The notes: generated by a model not told the origin, from the letters alone. A stretch of DNA of 64,000 nt from JBHGYD01 sp041920415 (GCA_041920415.1 JBHGYD010000013.1:11188-75187), one strand, 5' to 3'. Counted from the stretch's first letter, positions 49,353 through 59,156 are shown. Made by a program: numbers and translations.

Positions 49353-52340
49353 TTATGTCCTATTGTTTAACCCCTCATATACTTCATCGAACATAAATTC
49401 CATAATGGCATTTTTGAAGTCATTGTCTTCAAGTATTTTCATAAAGAACTTTTCATTTTGTGCCATTCTATCGATAACAACATCTAAAAATGCTTTTTCG
49501 TAACTGAATTTAAAATTCTCTTTTGTATTGTTTTTAGCTTTTTGGGCTAAATCATCATTATTAATGATATCTTCTTTAATTTGGTCATAGGCGAGTTTAT
49601 CAGTAGAAGTAAAGTCGGTTCCGAATCGCTGATTAAGTCGTTCGATAATTGATGAAAGTTTTTCTTTTTCCTCTTCTTTTCCTATTCCTTTTCCATGTGA
49701 AGTCGGCTTTAGCTCCGACCCTCCTTGGACAGTCAGTGAGATACTGCCCTCAAAAATTTTTTCGTTTCGATAATATTCAAGAGCTATATCATCAGCCAAG
49801 TGAATGCCCTCGGAAATGTTTTTAGGCAGTTTTTTCAGAAGATAGTTCAAATACACATACAATTTATGCAATTCTACATCGGCAAATGGTCCAATTTGTA
49901 ATATAAATGAATATGTTCTTATATACTTCGTGGAAGCTCCTTTAAATACGTCTTGAAGCTCTTTAGATAACTCATTTTTAAATCTACTCACTGCTTTATC
50001 CAGAATAGAATTCAGCTTTTCTTGAGTCTTTGTTGTTTTTTTCTTATCGCTAAACTCAAGTTTACAAACTTCGTTTATCTCTTCTTCTGTATAGACTTGA
50101 CAAGCATCCAACTCTCTTTGTAGGTCGTATAGGATATTCGGATCAGTTGTACTTTCGAGATTTGTGACCTCATAATAAGGCTGGAAGGCTTTTTGGATAT
50201 CTTCAGCCTCGTTTACAAAATCAAGAACAAAAGTATCGTTTTTCCCCTTGCATATTCTATTTAATCTGGAAAGAGTCTGAACTGCTTTGATTCCATCCAG
50301 TTTTTTATCTACATACATGGTGTGAAGCAATGGTTCATCGAATCCAGTTTGATATTTTTCAGCTACTAAAAGAACTTTGTACTCATCCGTGTGAAATTTT
50401 TCTGGTAGCTCTTTCTCTCCAAATCCGTTCATTTCTGCTTCTGTATAAGATATACCATTATCTTCAACTGTACCTGAAAAAGCGACAACTGCTTTTAAAT
50501 CATCATATCCTTTTTCTTTGACATATTTATCAAACGCTTGTTTATATTTGACTGCATGAAGACGGCTTCCAGTCACCACCATCGCTTTTGCTCTGCCACC
50601 AATTTTATGTCTTGTCACTTGTCGGAAGTGTTCAATCATAATCTCAGTTTTTTGAGCGATGTTGTGAGGATGTAATGATACATATTTGGCGATTGCCTTA
50701 GACGCTTTCTTACTTGATACTTCTGGGTCTTCCTCAATTTTCTTTGCAATTTTAAAGAAAGTTTTATAGGTTGTGTAGTTTTTTAATACATCTAATATAA
50801 ATCCTTCTTCAATAGCTTGGCGCATTGTGTATACATGGAAAGGATGAGCCTTTCCGTCTTCTCCAATTGTTCCAAACTTCTCCAACGTTTTAGCCTTTGG
50901 AGTAGCAGTAAAGGCGAAGAAAGATATATTATCTTGCTTTCCGCTTTTAGCAATAGTCTCCACTATCTTCTCTTCGATATCTTCCATATTCTCTTCAGCT
51001 AATCTATCGGCTTCCAAAGCTTCTTCTAATGTTTTATTTGACAAAATATTTGTCATAGCCGTAGCCGATTTCCCACCTTGGGAGCTATGGGCTTCATCAA
51101 TGATAATGGCGTATTTCCCCCGTTTGAATTCGCCAACTTTCTCAATGATAAACGGGAACTTTTGTAGTGTTGTAATGATAATTCTTGTTCCGTTGACGAG
51201 AGCATTAGCTAATTGATTAGAATCTTTATCAATTTTTTCAACCATTCCAGCTTTATGTTCCAACTGGTATACAGCATCTTGAAGTTGTTTATCAAGTACT
51301 CTTCTATCTGTTACTACGATTACGCTGTCAAATATCGGTTTATCCTCGTCATCATGTAATTTGGCAAGTCGATGGGAGAGCCACGAGATACTGTTGGTTT
51401 TGCCACTTCCAGCCGAATGTTGAACTAAATAGTTTTTGCCTACCCCATGTAACTTAACATCTGCTTCAATTTTTCGTACAACATCCAATTGATGATAGCG
51501 TGGAAAGATGACCGTTTCCTTTTTATCGATAATCTCTCCTGTGCTATCTTTAATCTCTTCCTGTTTCACAAACACAAATCGGAACAGAATATCGATTAAA
51601 CTGTCCTTTTGCAAGATATCCTTCCAGAGATATGATGTTTTGTAATCGTTATATACGATTGGATTTCCTTTTCCGCCATTGCAACCTTTGTTAAAAGGTA
51701 AAAAGAAAGTGTTTTCTTTATTGATGTGTGTTGTCATATACACTTCTTCAGTATCTACTGCAAAATAGACAATGGCTCTCTTTTTAAACTGGAATAAGAG
51801 TTCCCTTGGATCTCTCCTCATATACTGTACTTTCGCATCATCGACCGTTTGATTGGTTAGAGGATTTTTTAGCTCTAACACGGCTATTGGAAGTCCGTTA
51901 AGAGAAATCAACATATCAATGCTGTTGTTGTTCTGACTGCTGTAATAAACTTGTCTGCTTACCGTAAAGATATTTTTGTTGTATAAATCAATAAGAGTTT
52001 GGTTCATTGAGCTGACTGGTTTGTTATAAGCAAGTTTTAAAGTAACTCCATAATCTTTAATCCCATGTCTTAAGCAATCAATCATTCCACGTTTATCAAG
52101 TTCTCTCGTAATCCTCTCTAAAATCTTTCCTTTGTAGTTCTCTTTATACACCTTTTGAAGCCTTTGAAGCTCCTTTGGTTGACTACTCTCTAAGAACTGA
52201 AACAGCATTTCCACATCAATTGCATACTTCTTGAAGTCCTCTAAAGCTTTTCCTTCAAGTTTTCTCTGTAGGTATCCAGAGTTGATAAGGCTCTCTTCTA
52301 TATTTGTTTCAAACCCTTTTTCTGTGTGGTCGATTGCCAT
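49353..52340 (-). CDS. hsdR: Type I restriction enzyme, R subunit HsdR
   Basis: 995 residues from ATG 52340, chosen for its GGGAGGAG ribosome binding site; the frame opens 9 codons earlier. The N-terminal PD-(D/E)XK nuclease domain has LISLNGLPIAVLELKNP (ELK catalytic pair). The SF2 translocase has motif I VQHSAGSGKTNSI, motif II IIIDEAHSS, motif III FFAFTATPKAKT, motif V YQTGFDEPLLHTMYVDK and motif VI LSRLNRICKGK. The C-terminal helical domain that docks onto HsdM is complete. It cuts foreign DNA far from the recognition site after translocation. Confidence 0.96.
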   Translation of the reverse strand: MAIDHTEKGFETNIEESLINSGYLQRKLEGKALEDFKKYAIDVEMLFQFLESSQPKELQRLQKVYKENYKGKILERITRELDKRGMIDCLRHGIKDYGVTLKLAYNKPVSSMNQTLIDLYNKNIFTVSRQVYYSSQNNNSIDMLISLNGLPIAVLELKNPLTNQTVDDAKVQYMRRDPRELLFQFKKRAIVYFAVDTEEVYMTTHINKENTFFLPFNKGCNGGKGNPIVYNDYKTSYLWKDILQKDSLIDILFRFVFVKQEEIKDSTGEIIDKKETVIFPRYHQLDVVRKIEADVKLHGVGKNYLVQHSAGSGKTNSISWLSHRLAKLHDDEDKPIFDSVIVVTDRRVLDKQLQDAVYQLEHKAGMVEKIDKDSNQLANALVNGTRIIITTLQKFPFIIEKVGEFKRGKYAIIIDEAHSSQGGKSATAMTNILSNKTLEEALEADRLAEENMEDIEEKIVETIAKSGKQDNISFFAFTATPKAKTLEKFGTIGEDGKAHPFHVYTMRQAIEEGFILDVLKNYTTYKTFFKIAKKIEEDPEVSSKKASKAIAKYVSLHPHNIAQKTEIMIEHFRQVTRHKIGGRAKAMVVTGSRLHAVKYKQAFDKYVKEKGYDDLKAVVAFSGTVEDNGISYTEAEMNGFGEKELPEKFHTDEYKVLLVAEKYQTGFDEPLLHTMYVDKKLDGIKAVQTLSRLNRICKGKNDTFVLDFVNEAEDIQKAFQPYYEVTNLESTTDPNILYDLQRELDACQVYTEEEINEVCKLEFSDKKKTTKTQEKLNSILDKAVSRFKNELSKELQDVFKGASTKYIRTYSFILQIGPFADVELHKLYVYLNYLLKKLPKNISEGIHLADDIALEYYRNEKIFEGSISLTVQGGSELKPTSHGKGIGKEEEKEKLSSIIERLNQRFGTDFTSTDKLAYDQIKEDIINNDDLAQKAKNNTKENFKFSYEKAFLDVVIDRMAQNEKFFMKILEDNDFKNAIMEFMFDEVYEGLNNRT

Positions 52341-52353
52341 TGCTCTCCTCCCT

Positions 52354-53670
52354 TTAGACTCTGACATAATCCCTTACATCAATCTTGCCTGTTACTGCTT
52401 CATATATGAGAGATTGGCGGTATTCTTTTAGTTTTTGGATTTGAAATTTTATTTCATCAACTAATCCATCTATTTTCTTCAACTCATTATCAATATATTC
52501 TACTATCATTTTCTGTTCATTTATATTAGGTAATAAACACTCCATCATACCTATTTCAGTAGATGTTATTGCTGGATAACTTACACCTATAGACCTTTTT
52601 ACAATTTCATCTATATATTTAGTAGACCTCATTAGATAAGATAAATATTTTGGATAAATGGTTTCTTTAGGTGATAAAACTGCAAACCCTGTTGAACATA
52701 TTAAATTTTCTTCAACTTCTTCAAACCATGTTATTGCTTTTAAATATGTCCTTACAGTCGATATTATTGTATCTCCTTTTCTTAATATTCTCCTTGCTCT
52801 ACTTGGTGCATTCTTGAAGTAATACTTTTCAATATTTACTACTTCACCCTTGGAATTTACACTGCTGATATCAATATACTTAATTTCCAGGTCTTCATCC
52901 GTATTTTCACTTAATGTATATTTATTAATATCTGCTTGATACTTTATTTTACTTACATCCCACCCCTCTGGTATCTCTCCTATCCATTCAACTCCAGAGT
53001 CCTTCATCTTAACATTAGGATTTAATCCTTTCGTAACTGCTTCTGTTATAATCACCTGTCTTTTTTCTTCAAGTAGTTCGATAAGCTTTTCTTTGTCTAC
53101 TATTAGTGAGTCTATTTCATGAACCTTTTCATCAAGGAAGTCAGATATCATTTTTTGTTCTTGAATAGTTGGAACAGCAATATATATTGAACCAACTGTA
53201 TCAGTATTTAAGTTCAGTTGGGTTCCCAATTTTCCCAACCCTCTATATGCTTCTCCTGCTTCAAAAATATAATATAAAAACCTTTTATCTTCACGATAAT
53301 CTGGAAAATATACAAATCCATCGTGGATACAACATTTAATATTTGTAATACAAGGTTTTCCAACAGTTCCGGCTATGCTGAGAAATAATTCACCTGGTTC
53401 AAGCTTTACACTTAAACTACTTCCTAAATTAGAAAGCTTTTGTTCTGTCTCTTCAAGATACATGTTGGATTTTGTAACATCAGAAATTCTAACCCATGAA
53501 TATTCTCCATTATCATCAAAATATATTGGGTCATCGATTGGTCTTGGGGAAGCTCCTCTTCTAACTCTCGTTAATCTCTTAATTTGTAATACTTGCCACT
53601 CACTTGGAACTTCCCTTAACCACTCAACACCACTATCCTTGTATTTTGGATAATTTTTTAAATTAACCAT
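52354..53670 (-). CDS. hsdS: Type I restriction-modification specificity subunit HsdS
   Basis: 438 residues with two target recognition domains, each opening with a related motif: YKDSGVEWLREVPSEWQVLQ at about residue 10 and MKDSGVEWIGEIPEGWDVSK at about 226. Each ends in a conserved spacer helix (EQKMISDFLDEKVHEIDSLI and EQKMIVEYIDNELKKIDGLV). Two different TRDs define a bipartite recognition sequence that cannot be read from the protein alone. Its start overlaps the hsdM stop (TAATG-type, one shared base), and hsdR follows after 13 bp. Confidence 0.96.
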   Translation of the reverse strand: MVNLKNYPKYKDSGVEWLREVPSEWQVLQIKRLTRVRRGASPRPIDDPIYFDDNGEYSWVRISDVTKSNMYLEETEQKLSNLGSSLSVKLEPGELFLSIAGTVGKPCITNIKCCIHDGFVYFPDYREDKRFLYYIFEAGEAYRGLGKLGTQLNLNTDTVGSIYIAVPTIQEQKMISDFLDEKVHEIDSLIVDKEKLIELLEEKRQVIITEAVTKGLNPNVKMKDSGVEWIGEIPEGWDVSKIKYQADINKYTLSENTDEDLEIKYIDISSVNSKGEVVNIEKYYFKNAPSRARRILRKGDTIISTVRTYLKAITWFEEVEENLICSTGFAVLSPKETIYPKYLSYLMRSTKYIDEIVKRSIGVSYPAITSTEIGMMECLLPNINEQKMIVEYIDNELKKIDGLVDEIKFQIQKLKEYRQSLIYEAVTGKIDVRDYVRV

Positions 53671-55679
53671 TACCCCAACACCTTCTTTAATTTTTCCAAG
53701 ATACTTCCTTCAAGTTCTTTAATTTCTTTGATTACCTCTTCAGAACTTCTTAGTGGAGTATATTCGTAAAAATATCTTGTAAATAGAATTTCATATCCTA
53801 TTTTTGTCTTCGTTTCGTCTATCCAAGCATCCGGAACATATGGCTTTACTTCCCGTTCAAAGTATTCATAAATATCTTCTTTAAGTGGGACGTTCTCTGT
53901 ATCTCTGAGGTCAGGGTCTGGTTCTGGGTTTCCCTTACTATCTCTGCAAATATCCGCTGTTTCGTCTTTTTCGGACAGAGTTGATAGTATAGCTTTTAAA
54001 AGTGTCGCATTGACTTTTATGTCCTTTTCTTTAAATAGTTCCTTTATTTTTTTAGTAAATTCCTCCCTATTTTTATAAACGACTCCATCTTTAATAGAAA
54101 GTAATGCTTCAATGATTTGTTCTTGAAGCTGTTTACCTTTCTCTATTTCTCTTAACCCTGCTTCCCCTTTTTTCTTAGAAGTTGCTAAGTTTTTAAATGC
54201 TGTCTGGTTATAAAGTTCTTTTACTCTTTCTTCGTCTATTTTAAAGTTAAGTCTCAATGGTCTTTCTATTGTTATCTTTTTGTATCCGAAGTCTTCATTG
54301 TCGAAAATCTTGCAATGTTGCCCTTCTTTGAAATCTCCATATATTCTTACAATCTCATTGATGTGTTCTTCCGAAAGCTCGTTTCTTTTATCACCAAGAC
54401 TTTTTTTCATTTTTTGATAAAAATGAATCCCATTGACAAGCTGAATTTTCCCTTTTCTAAGAGGATTTTTATTATTTGTTAGTATCCAGATATAGGTTGA
54501 AATACCTGTATTGTAGAAAAGCTGGTCAGGCAAAGCTACGATACCTTCTACTAAATCATTCTCAATGAGATATCTTCTAATTTCACTCTCTCCGCTTCCC
54601 GCATCTCCAGTGAATAGAGGACTACCATTCATAATAATCGCAATTCTCGATCCCTTCGGATTTTCCGCAGAAACAGGTTTCATCTTGGAAACAAGGTGTT
54701 GTAAGAATAGTAACTGACCATCACTGATTCTTGGAAGTCCTGCTCCAAATCTTCCGTTAAAGCCTTTACTTTCATGCTCTTCTCTCACTGCTTTTTCGGC
54801 TGGTTTCCACTCTACTCCATAAGGAGGATTCGTAATCATATAATCAAATTTCATGTCTGGAAAAGCATCTTGGGACAATGTATTGCCAAAAGCAATATTT
54901 TTTGCGTCTTCTCCCTTTATCAGCATGTCTGCCTTACAGATAGCATAAGATTCTTCATTAATTTCTTGTCCAAAAAATACAAGGTTTGCGCTCGGATTAA
55001 GCTCTTTTAAATATTCTTGCGCTACTGAACCCATACCTCCAGTTCCTGCACAACAATCATAAAGTGTTTGGGTAATACCTGGTTTCGTGAGAATTTCATT
55101 ATCCTCAATAAATAACAAATTAACCATGAGTCGTATTACTTCTCGTGGAGTATAGTGGTCACCTGCTTCTGCATGTTCTGAGAATCTTCTTATAAGTTCC
55201 TCAAAAATGTAGCCCATTTCGATATTAGATACGGTTTCAGGATGCAAATCAATTTCACTAAATCTCTTTACGACAAGGTAAAGAAGGTTGTTTCTATCCA
55301 TCTTTTCAATCTGTTTGTCAAAATCAAAATACTCAATGATATCCCTTGCCGTTTTTGAAAATCCATTTATGTAATCCCGAAGGTTATCGGCTATATTATC
55401 TGCATCACTAAGGAGCTTAGCAAAATCATATTTGCTCACGTTGCTGAAATTTTGTCCTGCGATTCGGTTTAGAATTTCATCCCGAGCTTCCTGTGGAAGA
55501 TTTTTGTATTTTTCATATTGTGCAAGAACAGCTTCCTTTGTTTTAGCAAGTACACAATCAAATCGTCTAAGAACAGCCATTGGGAGAATTACTTTACCAT
55601 ATTCTTCTTTTTTATATGGACCTCTTAAAATTTCTGCTATCGTCCATATGAAATTCACTTTTTCCTGAAAATTGTTCAT
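53670..55679 (-). CDS. hsdM: Type I restriction-modification methyltransferase HsdM
   Basis: 669-residue N6-adenine methyltransferase. HsdM_N helical domain (residues 1-150), AdoMet motif I TLYDCCAGTGGMGSVAQEYL, catalytic motif IV YMITNPPYGVEW. The C-terminal 180 residues (DICRDSKGNPEPDPDLRDTE, VKPYVPDAWIDETKTKIGYE) are an extension typical of the longer HsdM subgroup. It is the first gene of hsdM-hsdS-hsdR, and the enzyme protects the host by methylating the HsdS-defined site. All catalytic residues are intact. Confidence 0.96.
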   Translation of the reverse strand: MNNFQEKVNFIWTIAEILRGPYKKEEYGKVILPMAVLRRFDCVLAKTKEAVLAQYEKYKNLPQEARDEILNRIAGQNFSNVSKYDFAKLLSDADNIADNLRDYINGFSKTARDIIEYFDFDKQIEKMDRNNLLYLVVKRFSEIDLHPETVSNIEMGYIFEELIRRFSEHAEAGDHYTPREVIRLMVNLLFIEDNEILTKPGITQTLYDCCAGTGGMGSVAQEYLKELNPSANLVFFGQEINEESYAICKADMLIKGEDAKNIAFGNTLSQDAFPDMKFDYMITNPPYGVEWKPAEKAVREEHESKGFNGRFGAGLPRISDGQLLFLQHLVSKMKPVSAENPKGSRIAIIMNGSPLFTGDAGSGESEIRRYLIENDLVEGIVALPDQLFYNTGISTYIWILTNNKNPLRKGKIQLVNGIHFYQKMKKSLGDKRNELSEEHINEIVRIYGDFKEGQHCKIFDNEDFGYKKITIERPLRLNFKIDEERVKELYNQTAFKNLATSKKKGEAGLREIEKGKQLQEQIIEALLSIKDGVVYKNREEFTKKIKELFKEKDIKVNATLLKAILSTLSEKDETADICRDSKGNPEPDPDLRDTENVPLKEDIYEYFEREVKPYVPDAWIDETKTKIGYEILFTRYFYEYTPLRSSEEVIKEIKELEGSILEKLKKVLG

Positions 55680-55814
55680 TGCTCCAACCCTTTCTATGTC
55701 CTAATCATGAGATAATGAATATAAATAATTCCGATATATTTATTTTAACAAATAAATTAAGAATTCTGTTGTCAGTTTTTATGGAAAATAACTGATGAAT
55801 TGCAGGAAATAAAA

Positions 55815-55869
55815 AAGCTATTTTCTTACACTTTGTTGCCTTAAAAACAACAAGGTTAGAAAATAGCTT
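55815..55869 (-). terminator. Hairpin between the 114-residue gene and hsdM
   Basis: AAGCTATTTTCT pairs with AGAAAATAGCTT, with an inner TTGTTG/CAACAA helix. On the minus strand TTTTTATTTC follows. It ends the upstream small gene and precedes the hsdM promoter region. Confidence 0.82.
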
Positions 55870-55877
55870 ACTATTAT

Positions 55878-56222
55878 TCATAAGATACTATTCAATTCGG
55901 ACAAAGAAATATAAGCAACCGCACTTCCACGTCCAAATTTTTTCAGCACTTTTTCTTCTGCATTTTGTAACTTTTTCAATATTTCCAAAGGAGCTTCAGT
56001 GCCTTCAAAACGTTTTCTTCCCTTCTCAGAACCTTCTTCGATAATTTCCCATTTTGAAGGTTGAAATGCACAAACAACTTTTCCACCACTAACTCCAGCG
56101 ACATATTGAATATACGGAATTCTGCCTTTATTTATCTTCCAATTTCCACGAGTAGCTTCATAGTAATCTTTACCTTCTTTTAATGCTTTATGGATTTTCA
56201 ATAACAAGATTTCCTCTTTCAT
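55878..56222 (-). CDS. Hypothetical protein upstream of the hsd operon
   Basis: 114 residues (LHKALKEGKDYYEATRGNWK-like N-terminus starting KIHKALKEG, IQYVAGVSGGKVVCAFQPSKW, GRKRFEGTEAPLEILKKL). Probably alpha/beta. A GGGGGAG ribosome binding site precedes the ATG. I do not recognise the family; small proteins of this kind are often found beside restriction systems. TATGAAC motifs lie in its upstream region. Confidence 0.6.
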   Translation of the reverse strand: MKEEILLLKIHKALKEGKDYYEATRGNWKINKGRIPYIQYVAGVSGGKVVCAFQPSKWEIIEEGSEKGRKRFEGTEAPLEILKKLQNAEEKVLKKFGRGSAVAYISLSELNSIL

Positions 56223-56386
56223 GAGTGACTCCCCCTTTTTTCTTTACAAAATATTATACAACAACAATTATTTATCCTTATAAAACAATAACTCTGTTGA
56301 AGACATTTTGCGGAAGGAATAAAACAAAAAGTCACTAAACTGATGGTTTCCTCAAAAACAAATAGACCACTAAAATGATTTAGAGG

Positions 56387-56457
56387 TATGAACTATTTCG
56401 TACTTCTTATGCAATTGCTCTAAATAGTTACTAAAATCGTATGAACATATTATGAAC
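56387..56457. promoter_or_regulatory. TATGAAC repeats upstream of the 114-residue gene
   Basis: TATGAAC occurs at 56387, 56440 and 56451, the last two 11 bases apart (one helical turn). The same heptamer is in the operator at 47.9 kb. Bases 56,223-56,563 hold no gene. Confidence 0.45.
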
Positions 56458-56563
56458 TGTTTATTACTTCTTTCAGCATTGTTGCAACATATTTATGTAA
56501 CAAACGCCTTTTTAGTGTTCCTTTCTATCCTTACTAAAACAAAAACCCCTTGGCATAACATAA

Positions 56564-56592
56564 AAAAGGCACTGGTTTTTCCAATGCCTTTT
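56564..56592 (-). terminator. Terminator of the DUF4268-like gene
   Basis: AAAAGGCA/TGCCTTTT with an inner imperfect TGG/CCA stem, directly after the stop codon at 56,600 on the minus strand. Confidence 0.78.
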
Positions 56593-56599
56593 CTCCCTC

Positions 56600-57571
56600 T
56601 TATATTCCTTGACTATGGTACTGCCACATGTGCTCCTCATAGAAATAATAAGTGTAATTCGAGAAAGCAATAATCATTTTCTCAAAAATATCTACCAGTT
56701 CTTCTACTGTATCCTTCACGCTTTTTAAAGGCTTGAACTCTACCAAAATTGAGTTATTCTTAAATACAACATTTTCCCCTATTCTTTCTTTAACAAGGAC
56801 CTCTTTTTCTTTAATAGCGTTGTATATTTTGCTGGTATTCTCGCTAAACCGCAATTCTACGAACGCCATGTTCCGTCTGTCGCTCAAAGAGACAAAGTAA
56901 TTGCAGTCACTTCGACCAGCACCAAAGCTAATCACACGAATACTATCTAAGTTAGCTTTTTGCCGATGAAATGGAAGGAAATATGGAATTCTCTTCCTTA
57001 GTGTTTCTAAGAGATATTCATTGGCATCTTTTCTTAATTCAAAATTATACCTCTTTTCTTTTCTCTCTATCTTCGTTCCTTGTATCGGCTTTACAATGCT
57101 ATCCTTTTCTAAGAATTGAATAGGATTTGTTATATTTAACAAGTGCAAGTTTTCATAGATTTTTAACTTATGCATCCTATTTAACATTTCAAGAGGATTT
57201 AAAATATTAGGATTCAGTTTTATCAAGTACAAATTGATTGATTTTCCAGATTTCAAAATTGTTTGTTGTAGTTCCTTTATGTGGTGCTCTTGAAAATCGT
57301 AAGCGAGATAGACAATGCTACCTTTTTCAATCATGTTGATTATTTTTAACACCTTTTTTTGATGCGTTGTATTGCTCTTAAGCAATACATTTTCTACAAA
57401 TACTTCATTCCCTGTGCTGTCAAATCCATACATATCAATTTTCATACCTGGATAATGTTTTTCCAATTGTACGTTTTCTAAGCTAAAACCAAGTTCCTTC
57501 TCAAGAATTCCTTTATATTTTTGCAGGGATAAAGAAAGTATAAATTCTTTTTCGCTTCCCTTAAAACTCAT
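56600..57571 (-). CDS. DUF4268-like protein with PD-(D/E)XK-like segment
   Basis: 323 residues. Near the N-terminus KIDMYGFDSTGNEVFVENVL has the (I)D...(V)EN pattern of degenerate PD-(D/E)XK domains in DUF4268-type proteins, with Asn-Val in place of the usual ExK. The C-terminal part (CNYFVSLSDRRNMAFVELRF, KEKEVLVKERIGENVVFKN) resembles the DUF4268 domain. It follows the XRE gene in the same direction across a terminator-like hairpin. A role in defence is suggested only by location. Confidence 0.55.
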   Translation of the reverse strand: MSFKGSEKEFILSLSLQKYKGILEKELGFSLENVQLEKHYPGMKIDMYGFDSTGNEVFVENVLLKSNTTHQKKVLKIINMIEKGSIVYLAYDFQEHHIKELQQTILKSGKSINLYLIKLNPNILNPLEMLNRMHKLKIYENLHLLNITNPIQFLEKDSIVKPIQGTKIERKEKRYNFELRKDANEYLLETLRKRIPYFLPFHRQKANLDSIRVISFGAGRSDCNYFVSLSDRRNMAFVELRFSENTSKIYNAIKEKEVLVKERIGENVVFKNNSILVEFKPLKSVKDTVEELVDIFEKMIIAFSNYTYYFYEEHMWQYHSQGI

Positions 57572-57598
57572 CTCTTTTTTTCCTCCCTGTAATAAAAA

Positions 57599-57622
57599 GG
57601 AGACTTTTTTAAAAAAGCCCCT
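57599..57622 (-). terminator. Hairpin between the XRE gene and the DUF4268-like gene
   Basis: On the minus strand AGGGGCTTTTTT pairs imperfectly with AAAAAAGTCTCC, followed by TTTTTATTAC and then the AGGGAGG ribosome binding site of the next gene. It may attenuate read-through. Confidence 0.6.
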
Positions 57623-57633
57623 CTATTTTTAAA

Positions 57634-58080
57634 CTATTTACTTACCTGTTTAAAGTCATCAATCAGTTCCGAAAGGTCAAATAACTGCTTAATTTTACTA
57701 TCCTCATCCCAAGACATTTCAATTATGAACTCAATTATCTGTACAAGAGCTTCTTTCGCATCTTTACTAATCAGATTGTGTTCATCAATCTTACAGTCAT
57801 TGTACAAGATTAACTCTGATATCATAGGAGCTTCTTGTACCGAAGTTTCTGTTGTTGAAATATCCAGCAACAAAGAAAGCGGAATTCCAAGAGCCTCGGC
57901 AATTTTAGAAGCAACCGGGATGGATGGGGCTCTTCGTTCTCCCTTCTCAAGTCGATTAAGATAACCTGGGCTAACCCCCGTTTTTTCATAAAGCTGTTGT
58001 AAAGTATGCCCCCTTTTTTCACGAAAGTACCTCAAAGTCGCCCCAAAATTGTTAGATACTGCCCTGTCACTTTTTCTCAT
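57634..58080 (-). CDS. XRE-family transcriptional regulator
   Basis: 148 residues from ATG 58080, whose GGAGGAG ribosome binding site lies inside a slightly longer open frame starting at 58104. A classical XRE helix-turn-helix fills residues 9-70: LRYFREKRGHTLQQLYEKTG, SPGYLNRLEKGERRAPSIPV, KIAEALGIPLSLLLD. The C-terminal half is acidic and helical and may bind a ligand or partner. Repeated TTATGAAG-type motifs lie in its upstream region, so autoregulation is likely. Confidence 0.88.
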   Translation of the reverse strand: MRKSDRAVSNNFGATLRYFREKRGHTLQQLYEKTGVSPGYLNRLEKGERRAPSIPVASKIAEALGIPLSLLLDISTTETSVQEAPMISELILYNDCKIDEHNLISKDAKEALVQIIEFIIEMSWDEDSKIKQLFDLSELIDDFKQVSK

Positions 58081-58372
58081 AATGAAATTCTCCTCCTTTT
58101 TCATCTGTCTAATTCTGAAGAATTAAAGCAACCTTTTTAATTTTTTCTGCCATATAGAAAACCTTGTTTTATAATTAAGGACTTTATATTATAGATTTTT
58201 TAATCTCAAATATTCAGTAATAGGCGGGCTACAACACTCGATTAAGAATATTTTTGTACACTACTAAAAACAACTTGTTTTATTTGAAAACGTATGATGG
58301 GAAACTATTCGTGTGCTGTGTGAAGTTGAAAGAAGGCGTGTCAATGAATAAATAGATGAATTATTATGAAGA

Positions 58373-58472
58373 AGTTAGTAAAAATGATGGATAAGTTATG
58401 AAGAATTACGAAAAAGTTATGAAGGATTGAAATTATGAAGGGGTATGAAGGATTATGAAATGTTCATAAACA
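58373..58472. promoter_or_regulatory. TTATGAAG repeats upstream of the XRE regulator
   Basis: TTATGAAG recurs at about 58374, 58396, 58416, 58433 and, as TATGAAGGATTATGAA, at 58444-58459. TTATGAAATGTTCATAA at 58456-58472 is a perfect palindrome. Spacing is about two helical turns. They are probable binding sites for the XRE protein or part of the adjacent origin-like region. Confidence 0.55.
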
Positions 58473-58679
58473 GTTATGATTAAATGCTGAAAGATTCGTA
58501 ACAATTATTCAATATGTATGAATCATTGCACCTTATCCCCTAAATCCTATTTCCTTTCTTCCCTGTATCTTAGTTACTACATGTGCAGAAGAAAGTTTAC
58601 ATCAATATCTACAAGTATTAGGTATATGAAAGTAAGAGAGATTTTATCTCCCACTTAATTTTCGTAGTAAAATTATTTT

Positions 58680-59153
58680 TGTAACGGAACCTTTGTAGTA
58701 AATCCGTTTTTGTAACCAAATCTCCATAGTGAACTCATTTTTTTACAAAATCTCCGTAGTAGACCTGTTTTTTGTTACAAAATCTCCGTAGTTCATTATT
58801 CTGTTACGAATTTTCCGTAGTAAGTTCCTTTTTTGTTACCAATTTTCCGTAGTTTATTTAGAAATTGTTTTTTAATAAAAATCATCGTTATTCCCATTAC
58901 ATCATTTTTGTTACGAAATTTCCGTAGTTCATTATTTTGTTACAAACTTTCCGTAGTAAATTCGTTTTTTGTTACAAAATCTCCGTAGCCATTACTTTTT
59001 ATATGAGATTTTTTTGCTTGCAACTTCTTAATGAGCTTAAAAATGCGTCTTAGTATGGAAATTTTAGAACACTTTTAAAAAATGTCGTGTTAGTACGGAG
59101 AAACTGGAACACCCCCTCTATGAAATATAGAGTTAGTACTGAGGGTTTGGAAC
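58680..59153. repeat. Iteron-like array (candidate replication origin)
   Basis: Nine direct copies of TGTTACnAAnTTTCCGTAGT begin at about 58680, 58710, 58742, 58773, 58802, 58834, 58909, 58939 and 58970. Spacing is 29-32 bp (three helical turns) with one 75-bp gap. Three inverted, diverged copies of TTAGTACGGAGAAACTGGAACA follow at 59050, 59090 and 59133. The 20-bp units with ~11-bp spacers fit Rep-protein iterons or a partition centromere. They do not fit a CRISPR. No ORF overlaps; bases 58,081-58,680 hold the TTATGAAG motifs only. Confidence 0.75.
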
Positions 59154-59156
59154 TGG

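Noticed and set aside
58680..59000. CRISPR array
   Set aside because: The repeat units are about 20 bp with only ~11-bp spacers, diverge between copies and appear in both orientations. No cas1/cas2 is near. They are iteron-like.
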